NCBI RefSeq assembly: GCF_030150155.1
Contig: NZ_JASLGR010000047.1
Span: 1-64,000 of the forward strand
Source: Nocardioides sp.
GTDB lineage: Bacteria; Actinomycetota; Actinomycetes; Propionibacteriales; Nocardioidaceae
Reading direction: 5' to 3'
Length of the DNA stretch: 64,000 nucleotides
Under the pieces are notes generated by a model. That model was not told where the DNA came from, ran no database searches, and worked only from the letters and a program-made list of their open reading frames with translations. The position numbers and the translations under genes are program-made. Below, one piece after another: positions 34,719 through 43,234 of this stretch. The first letter of the stretch is position 1. Each line of letters begins with the position of its first letter.

Positions 34719-36197
34719 TCAGCAGGAGGCAGCGAGGTCGTCGGACTGGTTGGCGGCGTAGCCGGTCTTCAGGGAGCCGATCGAGCCACCGGTGACGAGG
34801 GTGTCGGAGCCGCCGGTCGAGCCGGTCGAGCCCGAGGAGCCTGCCGTGGCCGACGTACCGGCCGACGGGCTGACCTTCGTGGTGCCGGTGGCCTTCTTGC
34901 CGCTGATCGCCTGGGCGATCATCCGCTGGGCCTTCTTCTGGTTCGGGTGGGCGGTGATGATCGCCGGCGGCACCAGGGAGACGGTCGCGATCTTCTGGCT
35001 CTTGGCCTTGAGGGCGAGCGAGACGAAGGTGTCGACCTCGCTGGCCGGGATCGAGGTGGAGATCATCGAGGAGCTCGCGTCGGCGATCTTGGTGAAGTGG
35101 GTCAGCACCTTGGCCGGACTGAGCTGGGAGAGCATCGCACCCATCACGCACTTCTGCCGCGCCATCCGGGAGTAGTCGTCGCTGGAGTCACGGGCCCGGG
35201 CGAACCAGAGCACCTCGTGGCCGTCGAGCTTGCGGATGCCGGGCTGGACGTAGCCGGTGACGTCCTTGCCGAGGCCGCCGACCGGGATCGGCTGGCGGAC
35301 GTTGAGGGTGACGCCGCCGACGGCGTCGACGAGCTTGTGGAAGCCGTGCAGGTTGACCATCGCCCAGTAGTTGATCTGCAGGCCGGTGATCCCCTCGATG
35401 CCCTCGATGGTGGCGTCGACGCCGGGGTTCTCGGAGTCGGGGAAGAGGTCCTTGTGGTCCTCGGCCCAGGTGGAGAGCCCGTTGAGGTACTTCCCGGTGC
35501 CGCCCCAGCCGTTCGGGAACTGCTGGGCCATCACCGAGCCGGGCTTGAAGCGGAAGTTCGACATGTTGCGCGGTAGGCCGACCAGCACCGTCTTGCCGGT
35601 GCCGGCGTCGATGCTGGCGACCGTCATCGAGTCGGGGCGCAGGCCCCAGCGACCGGCACCGGAGTCGCCACCGAGCAGCAGCACGTTGTAGCGGCCGGCG
35701 TGGGCGCCGGTGACCTTGGTGCCGGAGAACATCGCCGCCGCCAGACCGCGCTGGGCGTTGACGACGTGGGAGCTGTAGAAGAGCACGCTGGCCACCGCCA
35801 AGCACAGCGCGGCGTTGATCCCGAGCGTGACCCGGCGGTGCTGGGTCAGCAGCGACGGCGGGCGGCCGATCCGCCAGGCGTCGACGAAGAGCGCAGCCCA
35901 GCCGATCGCGAGCGCGATCAGGAAGAGCCGGACGAGCTGCAGGAAACCGGTGTTGAAGCCGAGCCTGATGAAGAAGCCGTGGTTGATCACGCCGTAGGCC
36001 CCGACCAGCATCGTGACCACCAGGGCGATCGCGAGACCGCGCAGCACGCCGCGGCCGACCCGCTTGTTGCCGGCGACCAGCTGGGCCGACCCGGGCAGCA
36101 CCAGGGTCATCAGGAGCAGCGAGACAGCCCGGCGGTACCGCACGCGGGCGGCCCGTTCGTCGGTGCTGATGCGGGGTGAACTCGTGGGTGCTGACAT
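34719..36197 (-). CDS. LCP-family (LytR-CpsA-Psr) wall polymer ligase with multi-TM N-terminus
   Basis: A 492-aa protein. The N-terminal half holds four hydrophobic helices (including LVVTMLVGAYGVI and LFLIALAIGWAALFVDAW). The extracellular LCP domain follows (about 165-400), with VLLLGGDSGAGRWGLRPDSMTVASID, VGLPRNMSNF and VLWFARARDSSDDYSRMARQ. It ends in a Ser/Thr/Gly-rich tail. LCP enzymes move glycan from a lipid carrier onto peptidoglycan, so this one could attach the galactan made by the neighbouring genes. The ATG at 36197 is chosen to avoid a non-helical extension. Candidate MtrA 9-mers lie about 75-101 bp upstream. Confidence 0.9.
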   Translation of the reverse strand: MSAPTSSPRISTDERAARVRYRRAVSLLLMTLVLPGSAQLVAGNKRVGRGVLRGLAIALVVTMLVGAYGVINHGFFIRLGFNTGFLQLVRLFLIALAIGWAALFVDAWRIGRPPSLLTQHRRVTLGINAALCLAVASVLFYSSHVVNAQRGLAAAMFSGTKVTGAHAGRYNVLLLGGDSGAGRWGLRPDSMTVASIDAGTGKTVLVGLPRNMSNFRFKPGSVMAQQFPNGWGGTGKYLNGLSTWAEDHKDLFPDSENPGVDATIEGIEGITGLQINYWAMVNLHGFHKLVDAVGGVTLNVRQPIPVGGLGKDVTGYVQPGIRKLDGHEVLWFARARDSSDDYSRMARQKCVMGAMLSQLSPAKVLTHFTKIADASSSMISTSIPASEVDTFVSLALKAKSQKIATVSLVPPAIITAHPNQKKAQRMIAQAISGKKATGTTKVSPSAGTSATAGSSGSTGSTGGSDTLVTGGSIGSLKTGYAANQSDDLAASC

Positions 36198-36271
36198 GAC
36201 GGCCTTCTCGGACGTGGCTGGTGCTCGACTGACGCCAGACGGGGGAAGATCCAGCCCGGCCAGTATCACCA

Positions 36272-36298
36272 GTCACATGTGTCACAACTGTGACAACA
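36272..36298. promoter_or_regulatory. Candidate MtrA box (three tandem 9-mers) upstream of the LCP gene
   Basis: Three head-to-tail 9-mers start at 36272, 36281 and 36290. The first two are GTCACATGT and GTCACAACT; the third begins GTGACA. The last two also form the inverted repeat TGTCACA-AC-TGTGACA (36280-36295). Spacing equals that in the boxes at 26562 and 47371. Confidence 0.45.
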
Positions 36299-36308
36299 CG
36301 CCGGACCG

Positions 36309-36785
36309 TTACGAAGTCGGAGCCGACTCCCCCACCGGCTGGTCCGGCTCCTCGGCCAGGCCCGGGACCGGCACCGGCCGCCCGTCCTCACCGATCGCGA
36401 CCATCACGAAGACGACCTCGGCGACCCGGGTCCGCTCCCCGGGCGTCGGGGTGCTCAGCGGCTCGTTCTCGATCAGCACGCTGACCCTGATCGAGGTCCG
36501 ACCGGTGCTCACCACCGACGCGGTGGCGTAGACCAGGGACCCGACCTCGACCGGCACCTCGAAGGAGGCGCCCTCGATCGCCCGGGTCACCGTCGTCATG
36601 CCGCAGTGCCGTCGCGACGCGACCCCGGCCGCGGAGTCGGCCATCTTCAGGATCTCACCGCCGTGCAGGGTGCCGTGCACGTTGGCCTGGGGCAGCCGCG
36701 CGATCTCGGCGAGGCTGACCCGCGAATAGCTCGCGGGGCGCGCAGATCCGGGGCGGACACGTCCAGTGGGGTCGGGGTCGTTCAC
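36309..36785 (-). CDS. Hotdog-fold acyl-CoA thioesterase
   Basis: A 158-aa single-hotdog thioesterase of the YciA/ACOT type. It has ANVHGTLHGGEILKMADSAAGVASRRHCG (helix and active-site region, residues about 35-63) and TRVAEVVFVMVAIGEDG near the end. It hydrolyses acyl-CoA to acid plus CoA; chain length is unknown. The GTG at 36785 is chosen because it lies exactly 7 nt from a TACCGT hexamer in the palindrome ACGGTACCGT, which it shares with the divergent LCP gene. Confidence 0.85.
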   Translation of the reverse strand: MNDPDPTGRVRPGSARPASYSRVSLAEIARLPQANVHGTLHGGEILKMADSAAGVASRRHCGMTTVTRAIEGASFEVPVEVGSLVYATASVVSTGRTSIRVSVLIENEPLSTPTPGERTRVAEVVFVMVAIGEDGRPVPVPGLAEEPDQPVGESAPTS

Positions 36786-36792
36786 CCGTGGC

Positions 36793-36802
36793 ACGGTACC
36801 GT
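36793..36802. promoter_or_regulatory. Symmetric bidirectional leaderless promoter
   Basis: The 10-bp palindrome ACGGTACCGT contains TACCGT on each strand. The thioesterase GTG (36785) and the LCP ATG (36810) each lie exactly 7 nt beyond their hexamer. The spacing matches other leaderless starts in this window. With only 24 bp between the two start codons, the two transcripts must share one core. Confidence 0.6.
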
Positions 36803-36809
36803 CGAGCGC

Positions 36810-38030
36810 ATGTCTGACGGTCAAGGCCCCGATTTCAACTGGTTGTACACCGGGAAGGGCACACCGCCACCCGAGGGACAGAACTCCACCCCGGAGCCGG
36901 AGTCGACCCGTGTGATGCCGGTGCAGCAGCGCCCCGGCACGGGTGCCGGCACCCCCTCCGGTACGCCGCCCACGGCACCCCCCGCGCCGCCGCGCCAGCC
37001 CCCGGGGCCGCCGAAGGGCACCGAATACGGCAGCAGTCGCGGCCGGCCCTCGATGCCGAGCTTCAAGCGCCCGCGGGTCAAGACCATCGTGCGGGTGATC
37101 CTGCTGGTCCTGGTGATCTGGATCGGCTCCCTGGTCTGGGTCGGGCTGGGTGACGTCAAGGCCCTGCACAAGGTGGCCTGGGAGCCCAGCGGCACCCGCC
37201 CGGCCGCCCAGCCCGGCAGGACGTACCTGATCGTCGGCTCCGACTCCCGGCTCGGCCTGAGCAAGGCGCAGAAGAAGAGGCTCGACGCCGGACCCGACAT
37301 CGGGCAGCGCACCGACACGATCAAGCTGCTCCACACCGGCAGCGGCCCGACGGTGATGCTCACCCTCCCCCGTGACTCCTACGTCCCGATCCCTGGCCAC
37401 GGCTCGTCCAAGATCAACGCCGCCTTCGCCTGGGGCGGCCCCGAGCTGCTGGTCAAGACGATCGAGCAAGACACCGGCCTGCGCATCGACGGCTACGTCG
37501 AGATCGGCATGGGCGGCCTGATCAACCTGGTCGACTCCGTCGGCGGGATCACGATCTGCCCCACCACGAACATGACCGACCCGCTGGCACGGCTCAAGAT
37601 CAAGAAGGGCTGCCAGCACGCCGACGGCTTCACCGCCCTGGCCTACTCCCGCTCCCGGCACGCCCAGAAGCTCGGCGACCTCGGTCGCGGCGAGGCCCAG
37701 ACCGAGGTGATCGGCCAGGTCGGCTCCAAGATCCTCTCCCCGACCCGGCTGCTCAACCCGTTCGCCCTGAACGCCCTCAAGCCAGGGATCTCCGGCATCT
37801 CGGTGGGCAAGGGGATGAGCAACATCGACGTCGCCAAGTTCGGACTCGCGTTCCGGTCGGTCTCGGCCGGCAAGGCGATGCAGTGCGGCATCCCGATCTC
37901 GGACATGTACATCCACTGGGACAAGCAGCGCGCGCTGAAGATGCTCGGCTACCTCAAGACCGACACCACCTCGCAGATCCCGGCGTCGCTGTGCACGCCG
38001 TCGGGGCTGCCGAAGTCGGTGACCGGCTGA
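36810..38030 (+). CDS. LCP-family (LytR-CpsA-Psr) protein
   Basis: A 406-aa LCP protein. A Pro/Thr/Gly-rich cytoplasmic N-terminus (about 1-80) is followed by one transmembrane helix (TIVRVILLVLVIWIGSLVWVG). The LCP catalytic domain has YLIVGSDSRLG, DTIKLLHTGSGPTVMLTLPRDSYV, SKINAAFAWGG and FTALAYSRSRHAQ. It is a wall-polymer transferase like the LCP gene at 34.7 kb but with the classic single-TM layout. Two LCPs near one galactan cluster suggest either redundancy or two polymers. Confidence 0.9.
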   Translation: MSDGQGPDFNWLYTGKGTPPPEGQNSTPEPESTRVMPVQQRPGTGAGTPSGTPPTAPPAPPRQPPGPPKGTEYGSSRGRPSMPSFKRPRVKTIVRVILLVLVIWIGSLVWVGLGDVKALHKVAWEPSGTRPAAQPGRTYLIVGSDSRLGLSKAQKKRLDAGPDIGQRTDTIKLLHTGSGPTVMLTLPRDSYVPIPGHGSSKINAAFAWGGPELLVKTIEQDTGLRIDGYVEIGMGGLINLVDSVGGITICPTTNMTDPLARLKIKKGCQHADGFTALAYSRSRHAQKLGDLGRGEAQTEVIGQVGSKILSPTRLLNPFALNALKPGISGISVGKGMSNIDVAKFGLAFRSVSAGKAMQCGIPISDMYIHWDKQRALKMLGYLKTDTTSQIPASLCTPSGLPKSVTG

Positions 38031-38080
38031 GGCCGGCACCGACACCTCCGCCGACCCCGAGAACGACGAGGATCCTGCCC

Positions 38081-38962
38081 ATGACGACGTACGAGACCCT
38101 GACGCTGGCCGTCGACGACGACGGCATCGCCCTGCTGACCCTGGACCGTCCCGAGGCGCTGAACGCGTTCAACCTGACGATGTCGCGGGAGCTGCTCTCG
38201 TTCTGGACCGAGCGCGCCACCGAGGACGACATCCGGGCCGTCGTGGTGACCGGGGCCGGGCGCGCGTTCTGCGCCGGGATGGACCTCACCGGCGAAGGCA
38301 ACGTGTTCGGACTCGACGAGACCGTCACCGACCTCTCCCCCGCGACCCTCGCGGCGCACCTCGACGAGGAGCCGTACCTCACCGGGGTGCGCGACGTCGG
38401 CGGCAAGATCGCCCTGGCGGTGCTGGCCCTGCCCAAGCCGGTGATCGCGGCGATCAACGGCCCTGCGGTCGGGATCGGCGCCACCATGACACTGCCGATG
38501 GACCTCCGCCTGGCCTCCACCCACGCCCGGATCGGCTTCGTCTTCGGCCGGCTGGGGATCGTGCCCGAGGCGACCTCCTCGCACCTGCTGCCCCGCCTGG
38601 TCGGCCTCCAGCAGGCCCTGGAGTGGGTCTACTCCGCCGACATCATCGACGCCGAGGCGGCGCTGGCCGGTCGGCTGGTCCGCTCCGTGCACGCCCCCGA
38701 CGAGCTCGTCACCACCGCCCTGGAGCTGGCCCGCTCCTTCGTGGTCGGACGCAGCGCCGTGGCCCTCGGCCTGGCCCGGCAGATGCTGTGGCGCAACACC
38801 GAGTCACCGCTCCAGGCCCACCTGGCCGACTCGCTGGCGATGTGGCACACCTCCGTCGGCGACGGCAAGGACGGCGTGGCGGCGTTCCTGGACAAGCGCG
38901 CACCCCGGTTCAGCACCCGCCCCTCCGACCTGCCGGAGGTCTTCGGAACCCCCGGCGACTAG
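38081..38962 (+). CDS. Enoyl-CoA hydratase/isomerase family protein
   Basis: A 293-aa crotonase-fold enzyme. The oxyanion-hole strands are AGRAFCAGMDLTG and INGPAVGIGATMTLPMDLRLAS. The segment FGRLGIVPEATSSHLLPRLVG carries one of the usual glutamates. Probable role: hydration or isomerisation of enoyl-CoA in fatty-acid or side-chain degradation. ATG with a GAGG-like site upstream. The stop codon TAG is also the first three bases of the TAGCCT promoter hexamer of the next gene. Confidence 0.88.
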   Translation: MTTYETLTLAVDDDGIALLTLDRPEALNAFNLTMSRELLSFWTERATEDDIRAVVVTGAGRAFCAGMDLTGEGNVFGLDETVTDLSPATLAAHLDEEPYLTGVRDVGGKIALAVLALPKPVIAAINGPAVGIGATMTLPMDLRLASTHARIGFVFGRLGIVPEATSSHLLPRLVGLQQALEWVYSADIIDAEAALAGRLVRSVHAPDELVTTALELARSFVVGRSAVALGLARQMLWRNTESPLQAHLADSLAMWHTSVGDGKDGVAAFLDKRAPRFSTRPSDLPEVFGTPGD

Positions 38963-38971
38963 CCTGGGACC

Positions 38972-39715
38972 GTGGCCGACACGATCGAGATCAGCACCCC
39001 CGACGGCGCCGTGGAGGCCTACCTGGGCTGTCCCGAGGGAGCACCGCGCGGCGGCATCCTGTTCTTCATGGACGCCTTCGGGCTGCGTGGGTGGATCGGC
39101 GAGATGGTCGACGAGATCGCGAGCTGGGGCTACGTCGTGCTGGCCCCGAACGTCTTCCACCGTGACGGCACCGTCGCCGAGCTGGTCCCGCCGATCGACC
39201 TGATGGACCCCGCCGAGCGAGGTCGCTTCTTCGCCGAGCTCGGCGGCCGGGAACGGATCGCACACCTCACTCCCGAGCTCGCCGCCCGCGACCTGCCCGC
39301 CTACGTCGCCACCCTCCAGCAGTACGCCGGCACCGGGGCGCCCCTGGGCACGACCGGCTACTGCATGGGCGCCCGGCTGGCGTTGCGCGCCGCGGGACAG
39401 TCCGACCTGTTCCGTGCCGTCGGTGGGTTCCACGGCGGCTCCCTGGTCACCGACGACCCGGCCAGCCCGCACACCACGGTCAGGGCCGGCGTGACCTACC
39501 TCTTCGGTCACGCCGACCAGGACGGCTCGATGACCCCGGCCGACGGCGCCGTCCTCGACGACGCCCTGCGGGCGGTGGGAGCACCGTTCACCTCGGCGTT
39601 CTACCCCGGCGGCACCCACGGCTACACCATGCGCGACACGTCGAACTGGCACGAGCCGTCGTACCAGCGGCACTGTCGCGAGCTGCGGGAGCTGTTCGCC
39701 GACGTGCTCGGCTGA
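38972..39715 (+). CDS. Dienelactone hydrolase family protein
   Basis: A 247-aa alpha/beta hydrolase of the DLH family. The nucleophile is a Cys in TTGYCMGARLAL; the Asp region is FGHADQDGSM and the His region GGTHGYTM. The chemistry is hydrolysis of dienelactones or related small esters; the actual substrate is unknown. GTG start 6 nt after TAGCCT with no Shine-Dalgarno, so probably leaderless despite a 9-bp gap from the upstream crotonase. Confidence 0.88.
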   Translation: MADTIEISTPDGAVEAYLGCPEGAPRGGILFFMDAFGLRGWIGEMVDEIASWGYVVLAPNVFHRDGTVAELVPPIDLMDPAERGRFFAELGGRERIAHLTPELAARDLPAYVATLQQYAGTGAPLGTTGYCMGARLALRAAGQSDLFRAVGGFHGGSLVTDDPASPHTTVRAGVTYLFGHADQDGSMTPADGAVLDDALRAVGAPFTSAFYPGGTHGYTMRDTSNWHEPSYQRHCRELRELFADVLG

Positions 39716-39740
39716 GCCCGGCTGAGCCTGGCTGAGCCCG
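39711..39740. repeat. Three tandem decamers at the end of the hydrolase gene
   Basis: GCTGAGCCCG, GCTGAGCCTG and GCTGAGCCCG follow one another; the first contains the hydrolase stop codon. Probably slippage. No hairpin function is obvious. Confidence 0.85.
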
Positions 39741-39829
39741 GTGCAATCGGGCGAAGCCACACATCCGATGCCCGGACGCGAGAGACTGGACCCCGGCCCT
39801 CGCACCCTCGACCTCCGACGGGAACCCAG

Positions 39830-40870
39830 ATGCGCTCTGCTCTCGTACGCAGACTCGGACATCTGCCGACCCTCACCCTGCTCTCGGCGCTCTTCTACGG
39901 CCTGACCGGCCTGGCGTTGGAGATCGCGACGATCTGGTACTTCCCGGGCAAGAACCCGCGCGAGGTGCTGGGGATACTCGGGGCCGTCGCGATCGCGCTC
40001 AGCGCGCACACCCTGCGCCGCGGGGTCAGGTTCACCACCGCCGAGGCGACCGGGTTCCTGGCGATCTACCTGACCGGTGCCGCTGCGCTCAGCTTCACCA
40101 CCGGTCGCGACCTGGCCGCGTTCAGCAACGGCCTGGTGCTGCCGATGCTGGGGCTCTACACCGGGTGGCTGCTGCCCCGCCGGGCCGCGCCGGTCTTCTA
40201 CCTCGGCCTGGTCGGCTGGCTGGTGGCGATGACGCTGCGCGGTGACCCGATGCTGACGGCGATGGCCTTCGTCGGCGCCGGGCAGTCGGTGGTGGCCGTC
40301 GAGGTGGCGTGGCGGCTGACCGTACGGATCTCGGCGCTGATGTACGTCGACTCCCTCACCGGGGTGCTCAACCGAGCCGGGGTGACCCGACGCGCGGCCC
40401 TGCTGATCGACCGTGCCCACGCCGAGCGCAGCACTCTGAGCCTGGCCGTGATCGACCTCGACGACCTGCGCAAGGTCAACAACACCGCCGGTCACCGCGC
40501 CGGTGACGCGCACCTGGTCAGCGCCGTGGACAGCTGGGCGCCGCTGGCACGCGAGGGCGACGTGGTGGGGCGGATCGGCGGCGACGAGTTCGTCATCCTG
40601 TTCCCCCGCACCGACGAGGCCGCCGCCCGGGTCCGGCTGCGCGCCCTGCAGGAGGTCTCCCCGGTGGCGTGGACCTTCGGCGTCACCCAGGTACGCAGCG
40701 ACGACACCTACGCCTCGGCGGCCGAGCGCGCCGACCTGCGGATGTACGCCGACAAGCACGTCGTCCACCCGCCGGCGGTGACGGCGCCGCAGGCCCGGCG
40801 CTCGACCGAGGACGCCGGGCCCTCCGGGGTGACCGAGGGTCTCAGGCCCCGGGAGGACCGAGCACCGTGA
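39830..40870 (+). CDS. Membrane diguanylate cyclase (GGDEF)
   Basis: A 346-aa protein. About five N-terminal membrane helices (residues 1-165) precede a GGDEF domain that begins YVDSLTGVLNRAGVTR and contains the active loop RIGGDEFVILFPRT. The canonical GGDEF residues are intact, so it can be expected to make cyclic di-GMP from two GTP. No RxxD inhibitory site is evident before the loop and there is no EAL domain. The membrane part resembles no named sensor domain. Its 3' end overlaps the convergent thiolase gene by 29 bp. Confidence 0.88.
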   Translation: MRSALVRRLGHLPTLTLLSALFYGLTGLALEIATIWYFPGKNPREVLGILGAVAIALSAHTLRRGVRFTTAEATGFLAIYLTGAAALSFTTGRDLAAFSNGLVLPMLGLYTGWLLPRRAAPVFYLGLVGWLVAMTLRGDPMLTAMAFVGAGQSVVAVEVAWRLTVRISALMYVDSLTGVLNRAGVTRRAALLIDRAHAERSTLSLAVIDLDDLRKVNNTAGHRAGDAHLVSAVDSWAPLAREGDVVGRIGGDEFVILFPRTDEAAARVRLRALQEVSPVAWTFGVTQVRSDDTYASAAERADLRMYADKHVVHPPAVTAPQARRSTEDAGPSGVTEGLRPREDRAP

Positions 40871-42059
40871 CCGAGCAGGCGCCGCCCAGGCCGAGGTTCT
40901 GGGCCAGCGCCACCTCGGCTCCGGCCACCTGACGTCCACCGGCGGTGCCGCGCAGCTGCCAGACCAGCTCGCTCACCTGCGCGAGGCCGGTCGCCCCGAG
41001 CGGATGGCCCTTCGCGATCAGACCGCCCGAGGGGTTGATCACGCACGCGCCGCCGTACGTCGTCGCGCCCGAGGCCACCAGCGCCGCGCCCTCACCGGGA
41101 CCGCACAGCCCCAGCGCCTCGGTGACCAGCACCTCGCTGATCGAGAAGCAGTCGTGCACCTCGGCCACGTCGACGTCACCGATCCGCAGCCCGGCACGGC
41201 TCAGCGCGGTGGCCGCGGCCCGTTCGGTCATCCGTACCCCGACGGCGTGGATCGCCTTGAGCGGCGAGGTGCCCTCGAACGCGTCGGCGGTGTCGGAGAC
41301 CAGCTCCTGGGCCAGCAGCGGCACCGCGGTGGCGCCCAGCCCGCGTTCACGCACCACGTCGGCGCTGGCCACGATCACGACCGAGGCACCGTCGGACATC
41401 GGGGAGCACTGCGAGCGGGTCAACGGGCCGGCGACCTGCTTGTCGGCCAGCACCTCGTCCAGGCTGAAGGGCCGCTGGAACTGGGCGAGCGGGTTGCGGG
41501 TGGAGTGCTCGTGGTTCTTCACCGCGACGGCGGCGATCTCCTCGATCGTGGAGCCGTAGTAGGCGATGTGCTCCAGGGCCGCCTGGGCGAAGATCCGGGT
41601 CTGGGCGGGCCCCGACCCGACGTCGGGTCCGGCGGCGACCACCGCGAGGTGCGGGTCGATCGTGGTGACCCGGGGCGGCGTGGCAGGTCCGGCCATCGCC
41701 TCCTTGGTCATCTGCTCGAAGCCGACGGCGACGGCGATCCGGGCCACGCCGCAGCGCACCCACTCCTGGGCCAGGTGGAGCGCAGTGGCACCGGTGGCGC
41801 AGTTGTTGGTCACGTTGACGATCCCGATGCCGGTGATGCCGGCGTCGTAGAGCGCCCGCTGGCCGGCGGCCGAGGGCTGGAAAACGTGGCCGACGGCGGC
41901 ACGGTCGATGTCGGCGTAGGTCAGCCCGGCGTCGGCCAGCGCCTCGTCCAGGGCTCGGCCGACCATCGCAGGATAGGTCTGCGGGTTGGTGCCGATCCGC
42001 TCGAACGGTGTCATGCCGACACCGATCACGTACGGCGTCGTGCTGGTCGGACGGGTCAT
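40842..42059 (-). CDS. SCP-x-type thiolase / lipid-transfer protein, catalytically intact
   Basis: A 405-aa thiolase with all three catalytic elements: the nucleophilic Cys in TNNCATGATALHLAQ, the second His in EVHDCFSISEVL and the third in AKGHPLGATGLAQVSEL. It would cleave 3-ketoacyl-CoA to acyl-CoA plus acetyl- or propionyl-CoA, as in branched or sterol side-chain oxidation. The ATG at 42059 has AGGAG 7 nt upstream. It is the last gene of a four-gene operon with an OB-fold/DUF35 protein and two degenerate thiolases. Confidence 0.88.
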   Translation of the reverse strand: MTRPTSTTPYVIGVGMTPFERIGTNPQTYPAMVGRALDEALADAGLTYADIDRAAVGHVFQPSAAGQRALYDAGITGIGIVNVTNNCATGATALHLAQEWVRCGVARIAVAVGFEQMTKEAMAGPATPPRVTTIDPHLAVVAAGPDVGSGPAQTRIFAQAALEHIAYYGSTIEEIAAVAVKNHEHSTRNPLAQFQRPFSLDEVLADKQVAGPLTRSQCSPMSDGASVVIVASADVVRERGLGATAVPLLAQELVSDTADAFEGTSPLKAIHAVGVRMTERAAATALSRAGLRIGDVDVAEVHDCFSISEVLVTEALGLCGPGEGAALVASGATTYGGACVINPSGGLIAKGHPLGATGLAQVSELVWQLRGTAGGRQVAGAEVALAQNLGLGGACSVTVLGPPGA

Positions 42060-42061
42060 GA

Positions 42062-43234
42062 TCATGCTCCTGGCTTCTCGGCGCCGACGACCCAGAGGGC
42101 GTGGAACTGCGACGCCCCGCCCATCGCATGGCCGATGGCACGACGGGCGGCGTCGACCTGGTGGTCGCCGGCGAGTCGACGTACCTGCTGGGCGGCCTCG
42201 GCGAAGCGGACCAGTCCGGTCGCCCCGGTCGGGTTGCCCGAGAGCACCCCTCCCGAGGCGTTGACCGGCAGGTCCCCGGTCATCGCGGTGCGACCCTCGT
42301 CGGTCATCCGCCAGCCCTGGTGGCGCTCGGCCAGGCCGAGGTTCTCCAGCCAGATCGGCTCGTACCAGCTGTACGGGATGTAGAGCTCGGCCACGTCGAT
42401 CTCGCGGGCCGGGTCGGTGATCCCGGCGGCACGGTAGGCCTCGGCGGCACACGCGCTCCCGGCGGCAGGATCGACCTCGTCACGCCCGGCGAAGTGGCCG
42501 GTCTCGGTGCGCCACGCCATCCCGTGGATCCAGGCCGGCGGGCGACCGGTGGCGGCGCTGATCCGCTCGGCGTCGGCCTCCCCGGTCACCACGATCGCTG
42601 CCGAGCCGTCCGAGGACGGGCACGACTCCAGGAAGCGGATCGGGTCCCACAGCATCGGGGAGGCCTTGACCTCCTCGACGGTGATGTCGGGCTTGTGCAC
42701 GTGCGCGAACGGGTTGCCCAGGGCGTTGAGGCGGTGGTTGACCGCGACCTGCCAGCCGATGTGCTCAGGCGCCCCGGAACGGGTGATGTAGTCGCGGATC
42801 ACGGGGGCGAAGTGGCCGCCGGCACCGGCACCGAGGGAGACCCCGAAGGGCAGCGGGCGCGACAGCGCCCAGGTGAAGTTGCCCTCGGACTCCTTGCTGT
42901 AGGCCACCACCAGCACCCGACGGGCCAGCCCCGCCTCGATCAGGTGGGCACCGTAGATCGCGGCGTGACCACCGACCGAGCCACCGGTGAAGACCCGGGT
43001 GACGGGCAGGTTGCGCCCGCCCATCGCGTCGGCGAGGTAGAGCTCGGGGTTCATCACCCCGTCGAAGAGGTCGGGCGTCTTGGAGAGCACGATCGCGTCG
43101 ATGTCGTCGACCGTGAGCTCGGCGTCGGCCAGGGCCGCGGCGACCGACTCGCGGATCAGGCCCGCGATCGAGACGTCGCGCTTCTTGGCCTGCTGGGACT
43201 GTCCGACACCGACGACGGCAAGGCGCTGGCTCAT
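42062..43234 (-). CDS. Thiolase-fold protein lacking thiolase catalytic residues (Ltp2-like candidate)
   Basis: A 390-aa thiolase-superfamily protein. Where the nucleophile Cys belongs it reads VFTGGSVGGHAAI. The HDCFS segment is replaced by VAELYIPYSWYEP, and the GHPLGATG loop by SGNPTGATGLVRF. Cys and both His are therefore gone, so thiolysis is unlikely. Loss of these residues with a Tyr in the HDCF position recalls Ltp2, the steroid retro-aldolase that works with a DUF35 partner. That parallel is inference. ATGA overlap with the gene upstream and a 2-bp gap to the intact thiolase show tight coupling. Confidence 0.85.
   Translation of the reverse strand: MSQRLAVVGVGQSQQAKKRDVSIAGLIRESVAAALADAELTVDDIDAIVLSKTPDLFDGVMNPELYLADAMGGRNLPVTRVFTGGSVGGHAAIYGAHLIEAGLARRVLVVAYSKESEGNFTWALSRPLPFGVSLGAGAGGHFAPVIRDYITRSGAPEHIGWQVAVNHRLNALGNPFAHVHKPDITVEEVKASPMLWDPIRFLESCPSSDGSAAIVVTGEADAERISAATGRPPAWIHGMAWRTETGHFAGRDEVDPAAGSACAAEAYRAAGITDPAREIDVAELYIPYSWYEPIWLENLGLAERHQGWRMTDEGRTAMTGDLPVNASGGVLSGNPTGATGLVRFAEAAQQVRRLAGDHQVDAARRAIGHAMGGASQFHALWVVGAEKPGA

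Noticed and set aside
36272..36298. CRP site at the LCP promoter
   Set aside because: The TCACA and TGTGA halves are in inverted order with a 2-bp spacer; no TGTGA-N6-TCACA is present.
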